Positions 29,850 to 38,649 of a DNA stretch of 64,000 nt are shown piece after piece. Each line of letters begins with the position of its first letter. Position 1 is the first letter of the stretch. The stretch spans positions 1 to 64,000 of the forward strand of contig JAGWVR010000007.1 in assembly GCA_018970785.1 (NCBI GenBank). Direction: 5' to 3'. Origin of the DNA: Planctomycetota bacterium. Its GTDB lineage: Bacteria > Planctomycetota > Planctomycetia > Pirellulales > UBA1268. The translations under genes and the position numbers were made by a program. The notes under the pieces are model-generated. The model saw nothing but the letters and a program-made list of their open reading frames with translations. It did no database searches and was not told the DNA's origin.

Positions 29850-30623
29850 ATGTCCACATCGCTGCCACACATCCTCGTCGTCGAGGACGAGGAGCACCTC
29901 GCGATCGGGATCAAGTTCAACCTCGAGGCGGAAGGCCTGCGGGTCACGGCTGTCGGCGACGGCCAGACGGCGCTCGAGACGGTCGGCCGGGAGGATCCGC
30001 CGGTCGATCTGGTGGTCCTCGACCTGATGCTTCCGGGAATGAGCGGCTACGCGGTCTGCGAAGCGCTCCGCGAGCGTGGGCATGCCCTGCCGGTGGTGAT
30101 GCTCACGGCGCGGACGCTCGTCGAGGATCGGATCCGCGGCTTCGACGCCGGAGCCGACGTGTACCTGCAGAAGCCGTTCGACCTCGACGAATTGCTGTCG
30201 ATCGTCCGCAGCCTGCTGGCCCGCCGCGGGCGCGGCGTGAGGGCGGCGGCGGTCGGCGAGCCGGGCGGTCGCGGCAGCCGCTACCGATTCGGCGACGCCG
30301 AGGTGAACTTCGACACGTTCGAGGCCCGGCTCCGCGACCAGCCGGTCCGGCTGACGAACCTGGAGATGAAACTCCTCCGCTACTTCGTCGAGCACGAGGG
30401 CTCGGTCGTGTCGCGCGAGGAGCTGCTGACGAAGGTCTGGGGGCTGGCCCGTCCCCCGGCGACCCGGACGGTCGACACGTTCGTGTTCAACCTCCGCCAG
30501 GCGTTCGAGGCCGATCCGTCGAAGCCGGTCCATTTTCTCTCCGTCCGCGGCACCGGCTACCGCTTCGTCGGCGATCGTTCACCGGAGCGGGCGGGCACCG
30601 CAGCGGCTGCCGAGCCGTGCTGA
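29850..30623 (+). CDS. OmpR/PhoB-family response regulator
   Basis: The protein has 257 residues. The receiver domain (1-125) has the acidic pocket E12-D13, the phosphoacceptor Asp58 in V-V-L-D-L-M-L-P-G-M-S-G, a Thr in M-L-T-A-R-T and a Lys in L-Q-K-P-F-D. A winged-helix effector domain (about 150-245) has T-N-L-E-M-K-L-L-R-Y-F and R-T-V-D-T-F-V-F-N-L-R-Q. It would activate or repress promoters when phosphorylated. The linker is unusually long and Arg/Gly-rich. No kinase gene is adjacent; the nearest sensor kinase is at 33462-34412, opposite strand. ATG at 29850 is chosen over 29826 because it starts at the receiver. Confidence 0.93.
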   Translation: MSTSLPHILVVEDEEHLAIGIKFNLEAEGLRVTAVGDGQTALETVGREDPPVDLVVLDLMLPGMSGYAVCEALRERGHALPVVMLTARTLVEDRIRGFDAGADVYLQKPFDLDELLSIVRSLLARRGRGVRAAAVGEPGGRGSRYRFGDAEVNFDTFEARLRDQPVRLTNLEMKLLRYFVEHEGSVVSREELLTKVWGLARPPATRTVDTFVFNLRQAFEADPSKPVHFLSVRGTGYRFVGDRSPERAGTAAAAEPC

Positions 30624-30779
30624 GGCCGACGGCAGCCGTTGCCCATGCTCCGGGCAGCGATGCTTCGCGAGGCCGGCGACCCGGCCAGTTTCCGGCGTTG
30701 TAGACAGCGCCACGAGACGGGTCACGGTCCGGCACGGAAGCTGCTGCACCGTGAGGCGGCATTCCTGAGGAGCAACGCC

Positions 30780-30869
30780 ATGAATCGTGTTTTGTTTCTG
30801 CTCGGCCGACCGGCGACGGCGAAGCGCGGGACGCTCGTCGCCGGTGCGAAGGCGGGCGGCGCGGCGTGA
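30780..30869 (+). CDS. Possible 29-residue small protein
   Basis: An ATG follows a GAGGAG motif spaced about eight bases upstream. The frame encodes a short hydrophobic start (M-N-R-V-L-F-L-L-G-R) and a basic Ala/Gly end. It lies between the response regulator and the convergent trpC, in a 265-base interval that otherwise shows nothing. It may be a chance frame; I assign no function. Confidence 0.2.
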   Translation: MNRVLFLLGRPATAKRGTLVAGAKAGGAA

Positions 30870-30888
30870 GCAGCACCGCCGTCGCGGC

Positions 30889-31683
30889 TCAGCCGTGGCC
30901 GGCGGCCGCCACCAGCCGCGCCGCGGCGGCCCCGGGGTCGGGACTGGCCAGTAGCGACTCGCCAACGAGCATCGCGTCGATCCCCTCCGCGGCGAGACGG
31001 GCGACGTCGGCGGGGGTCCGGATGCCGCTCTCCGCGACCAGGGCACATGCCTCGGGCACCTGGTGCCGGAGGCGGAGGACGTGGTCGAGATCGGTGGTCA
31101 TCGTGCGCAGATCGCGGTTGTTGACACCGATCAGCGTGGCGCCGGTGTCGACCACGCGCGGCAGGTTGGCTGCGTCGTGCAGCTCCACCAGCGGCGTCAT
31201 TCCGAGGTCGAGGATCAGGCGGTACAGGCTCCGCAGCCGGCAGTCGTCGAGACACTCGGCGATCAGCAGGACCGCGTCGGCGCCGGCGGCACGAGCCTCG
31301 ATGACCTGATACTCGTCGATCACGAACTCTTTGCGGAGCAGCGGAAGCGGGACCGCTTCCCGGGCAACGGCCAGGTCGGCGAGGTCGCCACCGAAGCCGG
31401 GACCGTCGGTGAGGATCGAGAGGGCGGCGGCCCCGGCCGCGGCGTAGGCGGCGACGACCCTCGCCACCTCGGCGCCGGGGCGGATCGGCCCGGCCGACGG
31501 GCTGCGGCGTTTGAACTCGGCGATCAGCCGAACCGCGCCCGGCGCGGTCACGGCGGCGAAGAAATCGCGCGGCGGCGATGCACTGGCGGCGGCCCGTTCG
31601 AGGTCGACGAGGGACACGCGCTGCCGTGCCGCGCGGACCTCCTCCTGCTTCCGGGCGACGATCGCGTCGAGGATCGACGGCAT
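30889..31683 (-). CDS. trpC: Indole-3-glycerol phosphate synthase
   Basis: The protein has 264 residues and is a TIM barrel. It has the IGPS motifs I-A-E-F-K-R-R-S-P-S-A-G near 55-65 (catalytic Lys), L-R-K-E-F-V-I-D near 115, L-V-E-L-H-D, I-G-V-N-N-R-D-L-R-T near 190, and V-A-E-S-G-I-R-T with the catalytic Glu. It makes indole-3-glycerol phosphate in tryptophan synthesis. It begins 19 bases after purH and is probably translated from the purH mRNA. No other trp gene is in the pair. Confidence 0.95.
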   Translation of the reverse strand: MPSILDAIVARKQEEVRAARQRVSLVDLERAAASASPPRDFFAAVTAPGAVRLIAEFKRRSPSAGPIRPGAEVARVVAAYAAAGAAALSILTDGPGFGGDLADLAVAREAVPLPLLRKEFVIDEYQVIEARAAGADAVLLIAECLDDCRLRSLYRLILDLGMTPLVELHDAANLPRVVDTGATLIGVNNRDLRTMTTDLDHVLRLRHQVPEACALVAESGIRTPADVARLAAEGIDAMLVGESLLASPDPGAAAARLVAAAGHG

Positions 31684-31702
31684 GGCTCCGGTCGCGCTTT
31701 CG

Positions 31703-33376
31703 TCAGTGCCGGAAATGGCGGTGCGAGGAGAAGACCATCGGGATTCCGGCCGCCTCGGCCGCGGCGATCACCTCGGGGTCCCGTTTCGACCCACCGGGCT
31801 GGATGATCGCCGCGATCCCCGCTGCGGCAATCGGCTCGATCGAGTCGGCGAACGGGAAGAAGGCGTCGGAGGCGAGCACCGCGCCGCGGGCCCGGGGGCC
31901 CGCCTTTGCCAGCGCCAACCGCACCGCATCGACGCGTGCCGTCTGCCCGACACCGGCCCCGATGAGCGTGGCGCCGGCGGCCGGCGATCCGGCCACTCCG
32001 CGGCAGACGGCGATCGCGTTGCTCGAAAGCCGCCGCACGATCGTGAACGCGAAGTCGAGGAGCGGGGTCAGGGCCGCCGGCGGGGCGGAACGCGTCGCCA
32101 CCCGCCAGGCCGCCGGGTCGTCGCAGCGGTCGTCGGGGCGCTGGGCGAGGAGGCCACCGGCGATGGAACGCAGTTCCAGCCCCGCCGTCGCCTCCCAGGG
32201 ATCGCCCGAGGGGACCTCGACGAGCCGCACCGACGCCTTCCAACTCGGCACGGTGGAGAGGAGCGTGAGGGCGCCGGGGGAGAACGCCGGCGCGGCGATC
32301 GCCTCGACGAACAGTCCCGGTTTGGTGAGCACGCGGGCCGCCTCGTCGTCGAACGGCCGGTTGACCGCGAGGATCGAGCCATAGGCACTGACCGGATCGG
32401 CGGCCAGCGCCTCCTCCAACGCCCCGGCCACCGTCGCCGCGGTGGCGGCCCCGCAGGGATTGGTGTGCTTGATGATCACCGCTGCCGCCGCCGGCACGAG
32501 CCCTGCCAGCCGCGTCGCGGCGTCGAGATCGAGGAGGTTGTTGTACGACAGCTCCTTGCCGTGGAGTTGGCGGAGGCCAGCCAACCCGGCCCGGGTGCCG
32601 ACGGGGGCGAACAGCGTCGCCGCCTGGTGGGGGTTCTCGCCGTAGCGCAGCGGCAGCCGGCGCTCCAGTTCCAGCGACAGCCGCGCCGGCAGCGGGGCTT
32701 CGTCGTCGGGCCCCGCCGGCGCCGCGGCCGGCGCGGCGGGAGCGACCAGACCGGCGTGAGTCGCCATCCACGAGGCGATCTGCGTGTCGTAGGCGGCGGT
32801 CCGCTCGAAGGCGCGGGCCGCCCACAGCCGCCGCTGGACGAGCGTCGTGCTTCCCGCGGCCAGCGCCGCGAGCAGATCGTCGTACTGCTCCGGATCGGTG
32901 ATCACCGCCGTGAACCCATGGTTCTTCGCCGCGGCGCGGACGAGGCTCGGACCGCCGATGTCGATCAATTCGATCGCCTCCTCGGCCCGGCAATCGGGAC
33001 GCGAGGCGACCGACGAGAACGGGTAGAGATTGACGACGACGGCATCGATCGTGCCGATGCCGTGCTCGGCGAGCGTCGACAGGTCGTCGGCGCGATCGGC
33101 ACGGCAGAGAAGCCCGGCGAAGATCCGCGGGTGGAGGGTCTTCACCCGGCCGTCGAGGATCTCCGGAAAACCGGTGACCGCCGAGACGTCGCGCACGACG
33201 AGCCCCTGCGCGGCCAGCGCCCGGGCGGTGCCCCCGGTGCTCAGCACCTCGACCCCGGCGCCGGCCAACGCCCGGCCGAGGCGATCGATGCCCGTCTTGT
33301 CGAAGACACTGACCAGCACGCGCCGCAGCGGCACGTGATCCGGCGGTGGACCTGACGGAGGAGGTGGAGCGGCCAT
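31703..33376 (-). CDS. purH: Bifunctional AICAR transformylase/IMP cyclohydrolase
   Basis: The protein has 557 residues. The N-terminal MGS-like IMP cyclohydrolase domain (about 15-210) has S-V-F-D-K-T-G, S-T-G-G-T and K-T-L-H-P-R-I. The AICAR transformylase domain (about 225-557) has L-R-Y-G-E-N-P-H-Q, I-I-K-H-T-N-P-C-G and the final S-S-H-R-H-F-R-H. It carries out the last two steps to IMP. It is slightly longer than usual because of a Pro/Ala-rich start and an Ala-rich interdomain linker near 205-225. ATG at 33376 is chosen. It leads the purH-trpC pair. Confidence 0.95.
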   Translation of the reverse strand: MAAPPPPSGPPPDHVPLRRVLVSVFDKTGIDRLGRALAGAGVEVLSTGGTARALAAQGLVVRDVSAVTGFPEILDGRVKTLHPRIFAGLLCRADRADDLSTLAEHGIGTIDAVVVNLYPFSSVASRPDCRAEEAIELIDIGGPSLVRAAAKNHGFTAVITDPEQYDDLLAALAAGSTTLVQRRLWAARAFERTAAYDTQIASWMATHAGLVAPAAPAAAPAGPDDEAPLPARLSLELERRLPLRYGENPHQAATLFAPVGTRAGLAGLRQLHGKELSYNNLLDLDAATRLAGLVPAAAAVIIKHTNPCGAATAATVAGALEEALAADPVSAYGSILAVNRPFDDEAARVLTKPGLFVEAIAAPAFSPGALTLLSTVPSWKASVRLVEVPSGDPWEATAGLELRSIAGGLLAQRPDDRCDDPAAWRVATRSAPPAALTPLLDFAFTIVRRLSSNAIAVCRGVAGSPAAGATLIGAGVGQTARVDAVRLALAKAGPRARGAVLASDAFFPFADSIEPIAAAGIAAIIQPGGSKRDPEVIAAAEAAGIPMVFSSHRHFRH

Positions 33377-33461
33377 GGAGAGCACGAATACGGCACCGGC
33401 GCCGGCGCCGCAAGGATCGTGATCGGCGCCGCGAAAAGACGGCCGTGCGGTGGGGGGCCGG

Positions 33462-34412
33462 TCAGCGGCGGACACCGGGGAGCCGGACCTCGATCACCGT
33501 GCCGGTCGCCGGCGCCCGGTCGCGCACCGTGACACGGCCGCGGAGGTGGCGGACGATCGACTGCACCAGCGACAGCCCCAGCCCCGTGCCCGGCGTCGAT
33601 CGCTCGAGCTCGCTCCCCAGCCGGACGAAGCGCCGGAAGACGTTGCGCCGCTCCGGGGCGGGGATGCCGGGACCGTTGTCGAGGACGCGGACCACGACGC
33701 CCCCCCCGGTCGCCGCCCCCGCCTCGACGCGGACGTCGGGTGTCGGCAGCGAGTATTTCACGGCATTGTCGACGAGGTTGCGGAACAGGATCTCGAGATC
33801 GGCCGGCCGCCCCCGGACGCGCAGCCCGTCGGGAAGAGCGCCACCGGTGTCGAGCGCCCCGATCGGGATCGTGTCGGTCCCGATCGAATAGCGCTTGGCG
33901 ACGGCATCGCGCGCCTGCACGAGCACCGGTTCGAGCGCGGTCGTCTCCCCGCCACGCGGTCCGCGCCGCTGGAGCGTCTTGGCCGCGTCGAGGAGGTGGT
34001 CGATGAGGGTGTCGAGGCGTTCGACGTCCTCGAGCATGAAGCGGTGGAAGTCGGCCTGCTGCTCGGCCGACACCGGCCGCCGGGTGAGGGTTTGGAGATA
34101 GAGTTTGAGGGAGGCCAGCGGGCTTTTCAGTTCGTGGGTGACGCTGTCGATGAAATTGCTCTGCCGCTGCGACAGGGCGATCGCCTTGACGGTGAGGAAG
34201 GCGTAGACGATCACACCCACCAGGACGAGCACCAGCAGCGCCACGCCGACGCCGAGGATCGCCCAGTAGAAGGCGGCGTTTTTCGAGCCGAGCGCGGCGG
34301 CGATGCTCACCAGCACCCAGCCCACACCCAGCGCGATGATCGACCCGACGAGCACGACCCCGAGCAGGATCGGCCAGCCGAGAGAGCGGCGCGGTTCCAT
34401 CGTCCGGTCCAT
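33462..34412 (-). CDS. Membrane sensor histidine kinase
   Basis: The protein has 316 residues. Two membrane helices (about 13-40 and 50-75) enclose a very short extracytoplasmic loop, so the sensed signal is probably in or near the membrane. The dimerisation domain has the phosphoacceptor His93 in S-V-T-H-E-L-K-S-P. The HATPase domain has D-N-A-V-K-Y-S (N box), D-N-G-P-G-I-P (G1) and G-T-G-L-G-L-S-L-V (G2). There is no HAMP or PAS domain. It lies 85 bases upstream of purH on the same strand; the unpaired response regulator at 29850-30623 is a plausible partner. ATG at 34412 or 34400. Confidence 0.9.
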   Translation of the reverse strand: MDRTMEPRRSLGWPILLGVVLVGSIIALGVGWVLVSIAAALGSKNAAFYWAILGVGVALLVLVLVGVIVYAFLTVKAIALSQRQSNFIDSVTHELKSPLASLKLYLQTLTRRPVSAEQQADFHRFMLEDVERLDTLIDHLLDAAKTLQRRGPRGGETTALEPVLVQARDAVAKRYSIGTDTIPIGALDTGGALPDGLRVRGRPADLEILFRNLVDNAVKYSLPTPDVRVEAGAATGGGVVVRVLDNGPGIPAPERRNVFRRFVRLGSELERSTPGTGLGLSLVQSIVRHLRGRVTVRDRAPATGTVIEVRLPGVRR

Positions 34413-34578
34413 GGTCGGGGTGCGTGCGGCGGAACCGGTCCGTTGTCCCGTGCCCGGGATGACGCCGCGATGCCGTACGCCCCCCGACTGTAGCCTGGCG
34501 GCGCGGGATCCCGGCACCCGCGCCCCCGACCGGTCGCCCGACACGGGTCCCCCGGACGTGCGGTGCCCCCGCCGCGCT

Positions 34579-34618
34579 AGCTGTCCGTGGACAAAGCCGT
34601 CCATGGCCTTTGTCAGCT
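34579..34618. other. Imperfect nested dyad symmetry in 306-bp intergenic region
   Basis: AGCTG/CAGCT outer arms and GACAAAG/CTTTGTC inner arms form an asymmetric dyad between the sensor kinase (minus) and the hypothetical gene at 34719 (plus). It could be an operator or a weak hairpin. The rest of 34413-34718 shows no gene. Confidence 0.3.
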
Positions 34619-34718
34619 CGGGCGACCGCGGGAAACGCCAAGGGTTTTCCGGGGCGCCGGCGGCCGCATCCGGCGGCCGATCACGTTTTCCACGGGCTGC
34701 TAGCGGGAGACGCGCGCG

Positions 34719-35360
34719 ATGAGCGACGGCACCGCGGCGGGTTCACCCGGGGATCGTTCACGACGCGGAGGGGCGCGCGGGTCGATCGTGATCCATGCCG
34801 CCGGCGCCAGCGCGACGTTCACACGCGCCGGTGACCGCTGGGCCCACCGGGTATCCATCGACGGCGATCCCGGCGACTGGCAGTCGCTGGAGGGAGACCA
34901 GGGCCCGGCCGCTAGCGCCCCCCCCGTGATCACCGACGTGATGGTCGTCAGCGACGGGGGGAAACCACCGGCGCTGGTCGGCGTCGGCCATGCCGGAAGC
35001 GGACATTGCTCCCTGGCGGTCACCGTCGATCCAGCCGACCCGGCGACGCTGTGCTTCGAGGTCGCCTGCCGGCTCTCGCGCCCCTGGCCTGGCCTCGGGT
35101 CGGCCTACGCCCGTGTCGCACGGGACCGTGGTCCCGGGTTCGAGCGCGGCGCCGGCGGCCAGCCGCCGCGGCCTGCCCATCCGACCGCCGGCCTGGTGCT
35201 CGTCGCTGCGGCCGCCGAGGACGTGCCGGAGCCCCCCTGCACGGTCGTCTGGCGCTACCGGATCGGTCCGAGCGGAATCGCGATCGTCTCCGGTGCCGGC
35301 CTCAGCACATGGCCCGCCGCGCCCGCTTGCACGGCCCTGGGGATTGAGGCACATTCATGA
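34719..35360 (+). CDS. Hypothetical protein
   Basis: The protein has 213 residues, and I do not recognise the family. No signal peptide or membrane helix is evident. The N-terminus is Gly/Arg/Ser-rich, and the body has alternating hydrophobic strands (V-I-T-D-V-M-V-V-S-D-G; V-V-W-R-Y-R-I-G) suggesting a beta-rich fold. Third-position GC use resembles the neighbours, and a GGGAGA lies upstream of the ATG, which supports a real gene. The next gene follows after 36 bases on the same strand. Confidence 0.6.
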   Translation: MSDGTAAGSPGDRSRRGGARGSIVIHAAGASATFTRAGDRWAHRVSIDGDPGDWQSLEGDQGPAASAPPVITDVMVVSDGGKPPALVGVGHAGSGHCSLAVTVDPADPATLCFEVACRLSRPWPGLGSAYARVARDRGPGFERGAGGQPPRPAHPTAGLVLVAAAAEDVPEPPCTVVWRYRIGPSGIAIVSGAGLSTWPAAPACTALGIEAHS

Positions 35361-35396
35361 CGTTTTTCCCGCCTCCTCCCGATTTCAGGCTGCCCC

Positions 35397-36080
35397 ATGT
35401 TCGCCCGGATCGAGCGGCTGAAGTCCGAGTGGACCGATCGCTACGTCGTCGTCGATGGCAGCGTGCCGGAACTGGCCCGGTTCGCGGCAGCGACGGGACT
35501 GGTGAAGACCGTGAACATGAACGGTCGCTGCCTGGTCGAGTTCGACCAGTTCAACAACGTCGCCTGGTACGACATCGACCCGTCGTGCCTGCGGATCGTG
35601 CCCAAGCCGGAGCCGAAGCCGGCGGGTGAGAAAGCCGCCAAGCCTGCCGCCCCCCGCGCGGCGGCCCCGAAGGCGGCAGCCCCCGCGGAGAAGGCAGCGA
35701 AACCGGCTGCGGCAAAGCCGGCCGGCAACCGCCCGTCGACCGCCGACATCCTCGCCGCCGCGCGCGCGAAGGGTACGGTGCCCGCGCCTGCATCGCCATC
35801 GACCGAGAAACCGGCCCCGGCCGCCGTAGCGAAGGAAAAACTCTCGACCGCGGAGATCCTCGCCAAGGCGCGCGGCGGCAAGGCGCCGGCAGCTCCCACG
35901 GCGCCGGCCGCCAAGGATGTTCCGCAGACGGCAGCGAGTGAAGCCGACGGCGAGGATGCGGCGCCGCCAGAACCGCCGGCACCCGCGCCGAAAGCGGCAC
36001 GACCCGCTGCCGCATCGGGACCGAAGCCGACGACGACGGCGGAAAAGATCGCCTGGTGCCGTCAACACGACGCTCGTTGA
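35397..36080 (+). CDS. Conserved planctomycete-type protein with repeated STA(D/E)ILA motifs
   Basis: The protein has 227 residues. A compact N-terminal domain (1-65) reads as a small beta-rich domain (Y-V-V-V-D, T-V-N-M-N-G-R-C-L-V-E-F, W-Y-D-I-D). A ~150-residue Ala/Pro/Lys linker follows. Three short helical motifs of one kind are spaced through it: S-T-A-D-I-L-A-A-A-R, S-T-A-E-I-L-A-K-A-R and a final T-T-A-E-K-I-A-W-C-R. They look like repeated docking peptides. It resembles proteins I associate with Pirellulaceae, but no function is known to me. Confidence 0.75.
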   Translation: MFARIERLKSEWTDRYVVVDGSVPELARFAAATGLVKTVNMNGRCLVEFDQFNNVAWYDIDPSCLRIVPKPEPKPAGEKAAKPAAPRAAAPKAAAPAEKAAKPAAAKPAGNRPSTADILAAARAKGTVPAPASPSTEKPAPAAVAKEKLSTAEILAKARGGKAPAAPTAPAAKDVPQTAASEADGEDAAPPEPPAPAPKAARPAAASGPKPTTTAEKIAWCRQHDAR

Positions 36081-36165
36081 CTGCGTCGATCCGACCGTGT
36101 CGATCAGCGCGACGGCGCACCGCCGATGTGCCGCGCACGGCGAAAACAGTTCGCGCGCGGATTAT

Positions 36166-36195
36166 TTGACTCCGCCACGAACGCTTCCATAATAC
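36166..36195 (+). promoter_or_regulatory. Near-consensus sigma70 promoter
   Basis: TTGACT (-35) and TAATAC (-10) are 18 bases apart (17 if ATAATA is used), inside a marked AT-rich patch. Transcription would start near 36202, giving a ~250-base untranslated leader before the small gene at 36452. I recognise no riboswitch in the leader. Confidence 0.7.
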
Positions 36196-36451
36196 GGCGG
36201 ACACGACGGTGAATCTCGCTGCGTCGATCCCTCCGGATCGCGTCTGCGGCGAACGGTTTTGCGGTGTCTGCGCGGGAAGCGGTGGTCGCACCGTCCGTCG
36301 CGTATCTGCGTCTGCACCGGTTGCCGTGGCGTTCAGGATCCGTCCGGGATCCAAGCGTCGTCAGACCGGTGTCGGCCGCTCGCAGGAGCCGTGGCGACGC
36401 CGGTGCGCGAAGTCGCCAATTCACACAACCAGCACGGAGTCGCTTTCTTCG

Positions 36452-36673
36452 ATGGCCCGGATCCGCAACGTGTTTGAGATCATCGAGCTCTACGGACACG
36501 ACGAGAACTTCGAGCCTCAGCCGACGGCCGAGTTCATCCCCACCCGGGCGCCAGCGGGGTCGAAGCAAAAGCTCGACATCCTCGCCGACCGGATCCAGCG
36601 CGGTATGCCGCTGTGGCATCCTGAGGATTCCACCGAGTTCGCCGGCGTGGCGTTGATCGGCCAAAACGACTGA
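36452..36673 (+). CDS. Small conserved planctomycete-type protein
   Basis: The protein has 73 residues, no signal peptide and no membrane segment. It reads as one compact acidic domain: M-A-R-I-R-N-V-F-E-I-I-E-L-Y-G, then F-E-P-Q-P-T-A-E-F-I-P-T, then a helix and P-L-W-H-P-E-D. It resembles small single-copy proteins I associate with planctomycetes, of unknown role. It sits behind one of the best promoters in the window, suggesting strong constitutive expression, and converges on smpB. Confidence 0.75.
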   Translation: MARIRNVFEIIELYGHDENFEPQPTAEFIPTRAPAGSKQKLDILADRIQRGMPLWHPEDSTEFAGVALIGQND

Positions 36674-36711
36674 CGCGGTCATCCCGCCCCGGAGGCATTC
36701 CGGTCTGACCA

Positions 36712-36750
36712 GGAAAAACGGCGTTCCTGTCGGGTTCGGCACGGCCCGAC
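36712..36750 (-). terminator. Possible terminator of smpB
   Basis: On the minus strand a GTCGGG/CCCGAC hairpin with a 10-nt loop is followed, after some bases, by GTTTTT. The spacing between stem and T run is too long for a classical terminator. Confidence 0.25.
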
Positions 36751-36758
36751 GGCCGAGA

Positions 36759-37280
36759 TCATCCCTTCCGGTCGCGCCGCAGGGCCGCGTCGATGTCGCG
36801 TTTGGCGGTCGCCGCCTTGAGCTTTTCGCGCTTGTCGTGGAGCTTCCGGCCGCGGCCGATCCCCATCAGCACCTTCACCCGACCGTCCTTGAAGTACATC
36901 TTCAAGGGCACGAGTGTCAGCCCCTTCTCGAGTGCCTGGCCCGCGAAGCGGGCGATCTCGCGCCGGTGGAGCAGCAGTTTCCGCGGCCGCTTCGGAACGT
37001 GGTTGAGCCGATTGGCCTTCTCGTATTCCGGGATGTCGCAGCCGAGCAACCAGACCTCGCGGCCGTCGACGCGGCCGTAGGCCTCGTCGAGCGACATCCG
37101 CCCCGCACGCAGGCTCTTCACCTCGCTGCCGACAAGTGCGATGCCGCATTCGAGTGTGTCGATCACCTCGTATTCGTGGCGCGCCTTGCGGTTTTCCGCG
37201 ACGACCCGTTCCGCCGGCTTCGCGTCGGCCGGGGGTGTCTTGCGCCCCTGGTTCGGCCGGGTCGGTTTGGGGTTGGCCAC
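36759..37280 (-). CDS. smpB: SsrA-binding protein SmpB
   Basis: The protein has 173 residues from the GTG at 37280. The beta-barrel core has A-R-H-E-Y-E-V-I-D-T-L-E-C-G-I-A-L, G-S-E-V-K-S-L-R, and K-R-P-R-K-L-L-L-H-R. The basic tail K-L-H-D-K-R-E-K-L-K enters the ribosomal mRNA channel. SmpB binds tmRNA and is needed for trans-translation of stalled ribosomes. An ATG at 37358 with a purine-rich upstream stretch would add 26 residues that are not family-like; the usual length is 150-165. The ssrA (tmRNA) gene is not in this window. Confidence 0.92.
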   Translation of the reverse strand: MANPKPTRPNQGRKTPPADAKPAERVVAENRKARHEYEVIDTLECGIALVGSEVKSLRAGRMSLDEAYGRVDGREVWLLGCDIPEYEKANRLNHVPKRPRKLLLHRREIARFAGQALEKGLTLVPLKMYFKDGRVKVLMGIGRGRKLHDKREKLKAATAKRDIDAALRRDRKG

Positions 37281-37368
37281 GGGTGCGGACTCGTCGCGCG
37301 GAGGTGGGCAGGGGGTTTTCCCGCAGGGTACACTGCCGGTTCCCGCCACCAAACCCATTGCTCACCCC

Positions 37369-38610
37369 ATGCATCGGTTTTCCCCCGCCGTTGATCTCCG
37401 CCGCTGCCCTGCCTGTCGCCGGGCGGCATGGCTGGCCCTGCCATCCCTCGCGCTCCTCGCCATCGGCCCGGCCGGGGTCGCAGCCGATCAGGTCACTCCC
37501 GGATTCGTCGCCGGCGACGAGAAACCGTCCGGCGACGACGCGGCCGTGCGCGTGCCCGGGGGGTGGATGGTGGCCTACGACGAGACGATCCCGGGCACCG
37601 GCGTGAGCTTCCGGATGCTGCCGGTCGCAGGGGGCACATTCCGCATGGGAAGCCCGGACGACGAGGAGGGACGCGGCCCAGAAGAAGGTCCGATCCACGA
37701 GATCCGCATCGAACCCTACTGGATGGGGCGGTGCGAGGTCACCTGGGGCGAATACAAGGCGTACATGGCCGCCTGCGATCTCTTCAAGGCGATGGAGTCG
37801 GCGCGGATCAATCCGGTCACCGCCGCCAACGAGGCCGACGCGGTCACCGCCCCGAGCAACCTGTACGACCCCACCACGACGTTCACCCATGGCGAAGAGC
37901 CGCTCCTCCCCGCCGCGACGATGACCCAATTCGCCGCGCGGCAGTACACGAAGTGGCTCAGCGGGCTGACGGGGCGGTTCCACCGGTTGCCCACCGAGGC
38001 GGAATGGGAATTCGCCTGCCGGGCCGGCACGGCGACGCCGTTTTCCGCCCCGGCCGAGGAGTTCGACGAGATCGCCTGGCACGCGGGCAACGCCGACGAC
38101 ACGACCCACGAGGTGGGGGCCAAGAAACCCAACGCCTGGGGATTCCACGACATGCACGGCAACGTCGGTGAATGGGTGATCGACGAACTCCTGCCCGACG
38201 GCTACGCGCGACAGGCCGCACTGCCGCAACCGGTGGCGGCGACGGCGGCCATCGCGTGGCCGACCCATCTCTCGCCGCGCGTGGTTCGCGGCGGTTCCTA
38301 CTACGACGAGCCGCAGCGCTGCCGCAGTGCTGCCCGGCGCGGTAGCGAGGACACGGCCTGGAAGGAAGTCGATCCCAATCTCCCCAAAAGCCCCTGGTGG
38401 TACACCGAGGAACCGGCGCTGGGGGTGGGGATGCGGATCGTGAGGCCGTTCACGGTCCCCGACGCTGCGGAGCGCCGGCGCTGGTGGGAAGCCGATATCG
38501 AGAGCATCCGGGCCGACACGGCCGACCGGCTGCTCCAAGGACGCGGCGCGCGGGGGATCGTGAGCCCGACCTTGCAGGACCAACTGAAGGCGGCCGGTCT
38601 GGCGAAGTGA
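37369..38610 (+). CDS. Secreted SUMF1/FGE-sulfatase-domain protein
   Basis: The protein has 413 residues with a signal peptide (about 1-39). A SUMF1-type C-type-lectin-like domain spans about 85-365: G-G-T-F-R-M-G-S, C-E-V-T-W-G-E-Y, F-H-R-L-P-T-E-A-E-W-E-F-A-C-R-A-G-T, and H-G-N-V-G-E-W. The segment R-G-G-S-Y-Y-D-E-P-Q-R-C-R has only one Cys where true formylglycine-generating enzymes have a redox/copper-binding pair. It is therefore probably not an active sulfatase maturase. The domain is widely reused in planctomycetes for binding or other oxidation chemistry. It heads a run of secreted genes, 39 bases before the first PQQ propeller. Confidence 0.85.
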   Translation: MHRFSPAVDLRRCPACRRAAWLALPSLALLAIGPAGVAADQVTPGFVAGDEKPSGDDAAVRVPGGWMVAYDETIPGTGVSFRMLPVAGGTFRMGSPDDEEGRGPEEGPIHEIRIEPYWMGRCEVTWGEYKAYMAACDLFKAMESARINPVTAANEADAVTAPSNLYDPTTTFTHGEEPLLPAATMTQFAARQYTKWLSGLTGRFHRLPTEAEWEFACRAGTATPFSAPAEEFDEIAWHAGNADDTTHEVGAKKPNAWGFHDMHGNVGEWVIDELLPDGYARQAALPQPVAATAAIAWPTHLSPRVVRGGSYYDEPQRCRSAARRGSEDTAWKEVDPNLPKSPWWYTEEPALGVGMRIVRPFTVPDAAERRRWWEADIESIRADTADRLLQGRGARGIVSPTLQDQLKAAGLAK

Positions 38611-38649
38611 GCCGGTTCTCACCCGACCCCGGAACGAGCGGAGGGTCCC

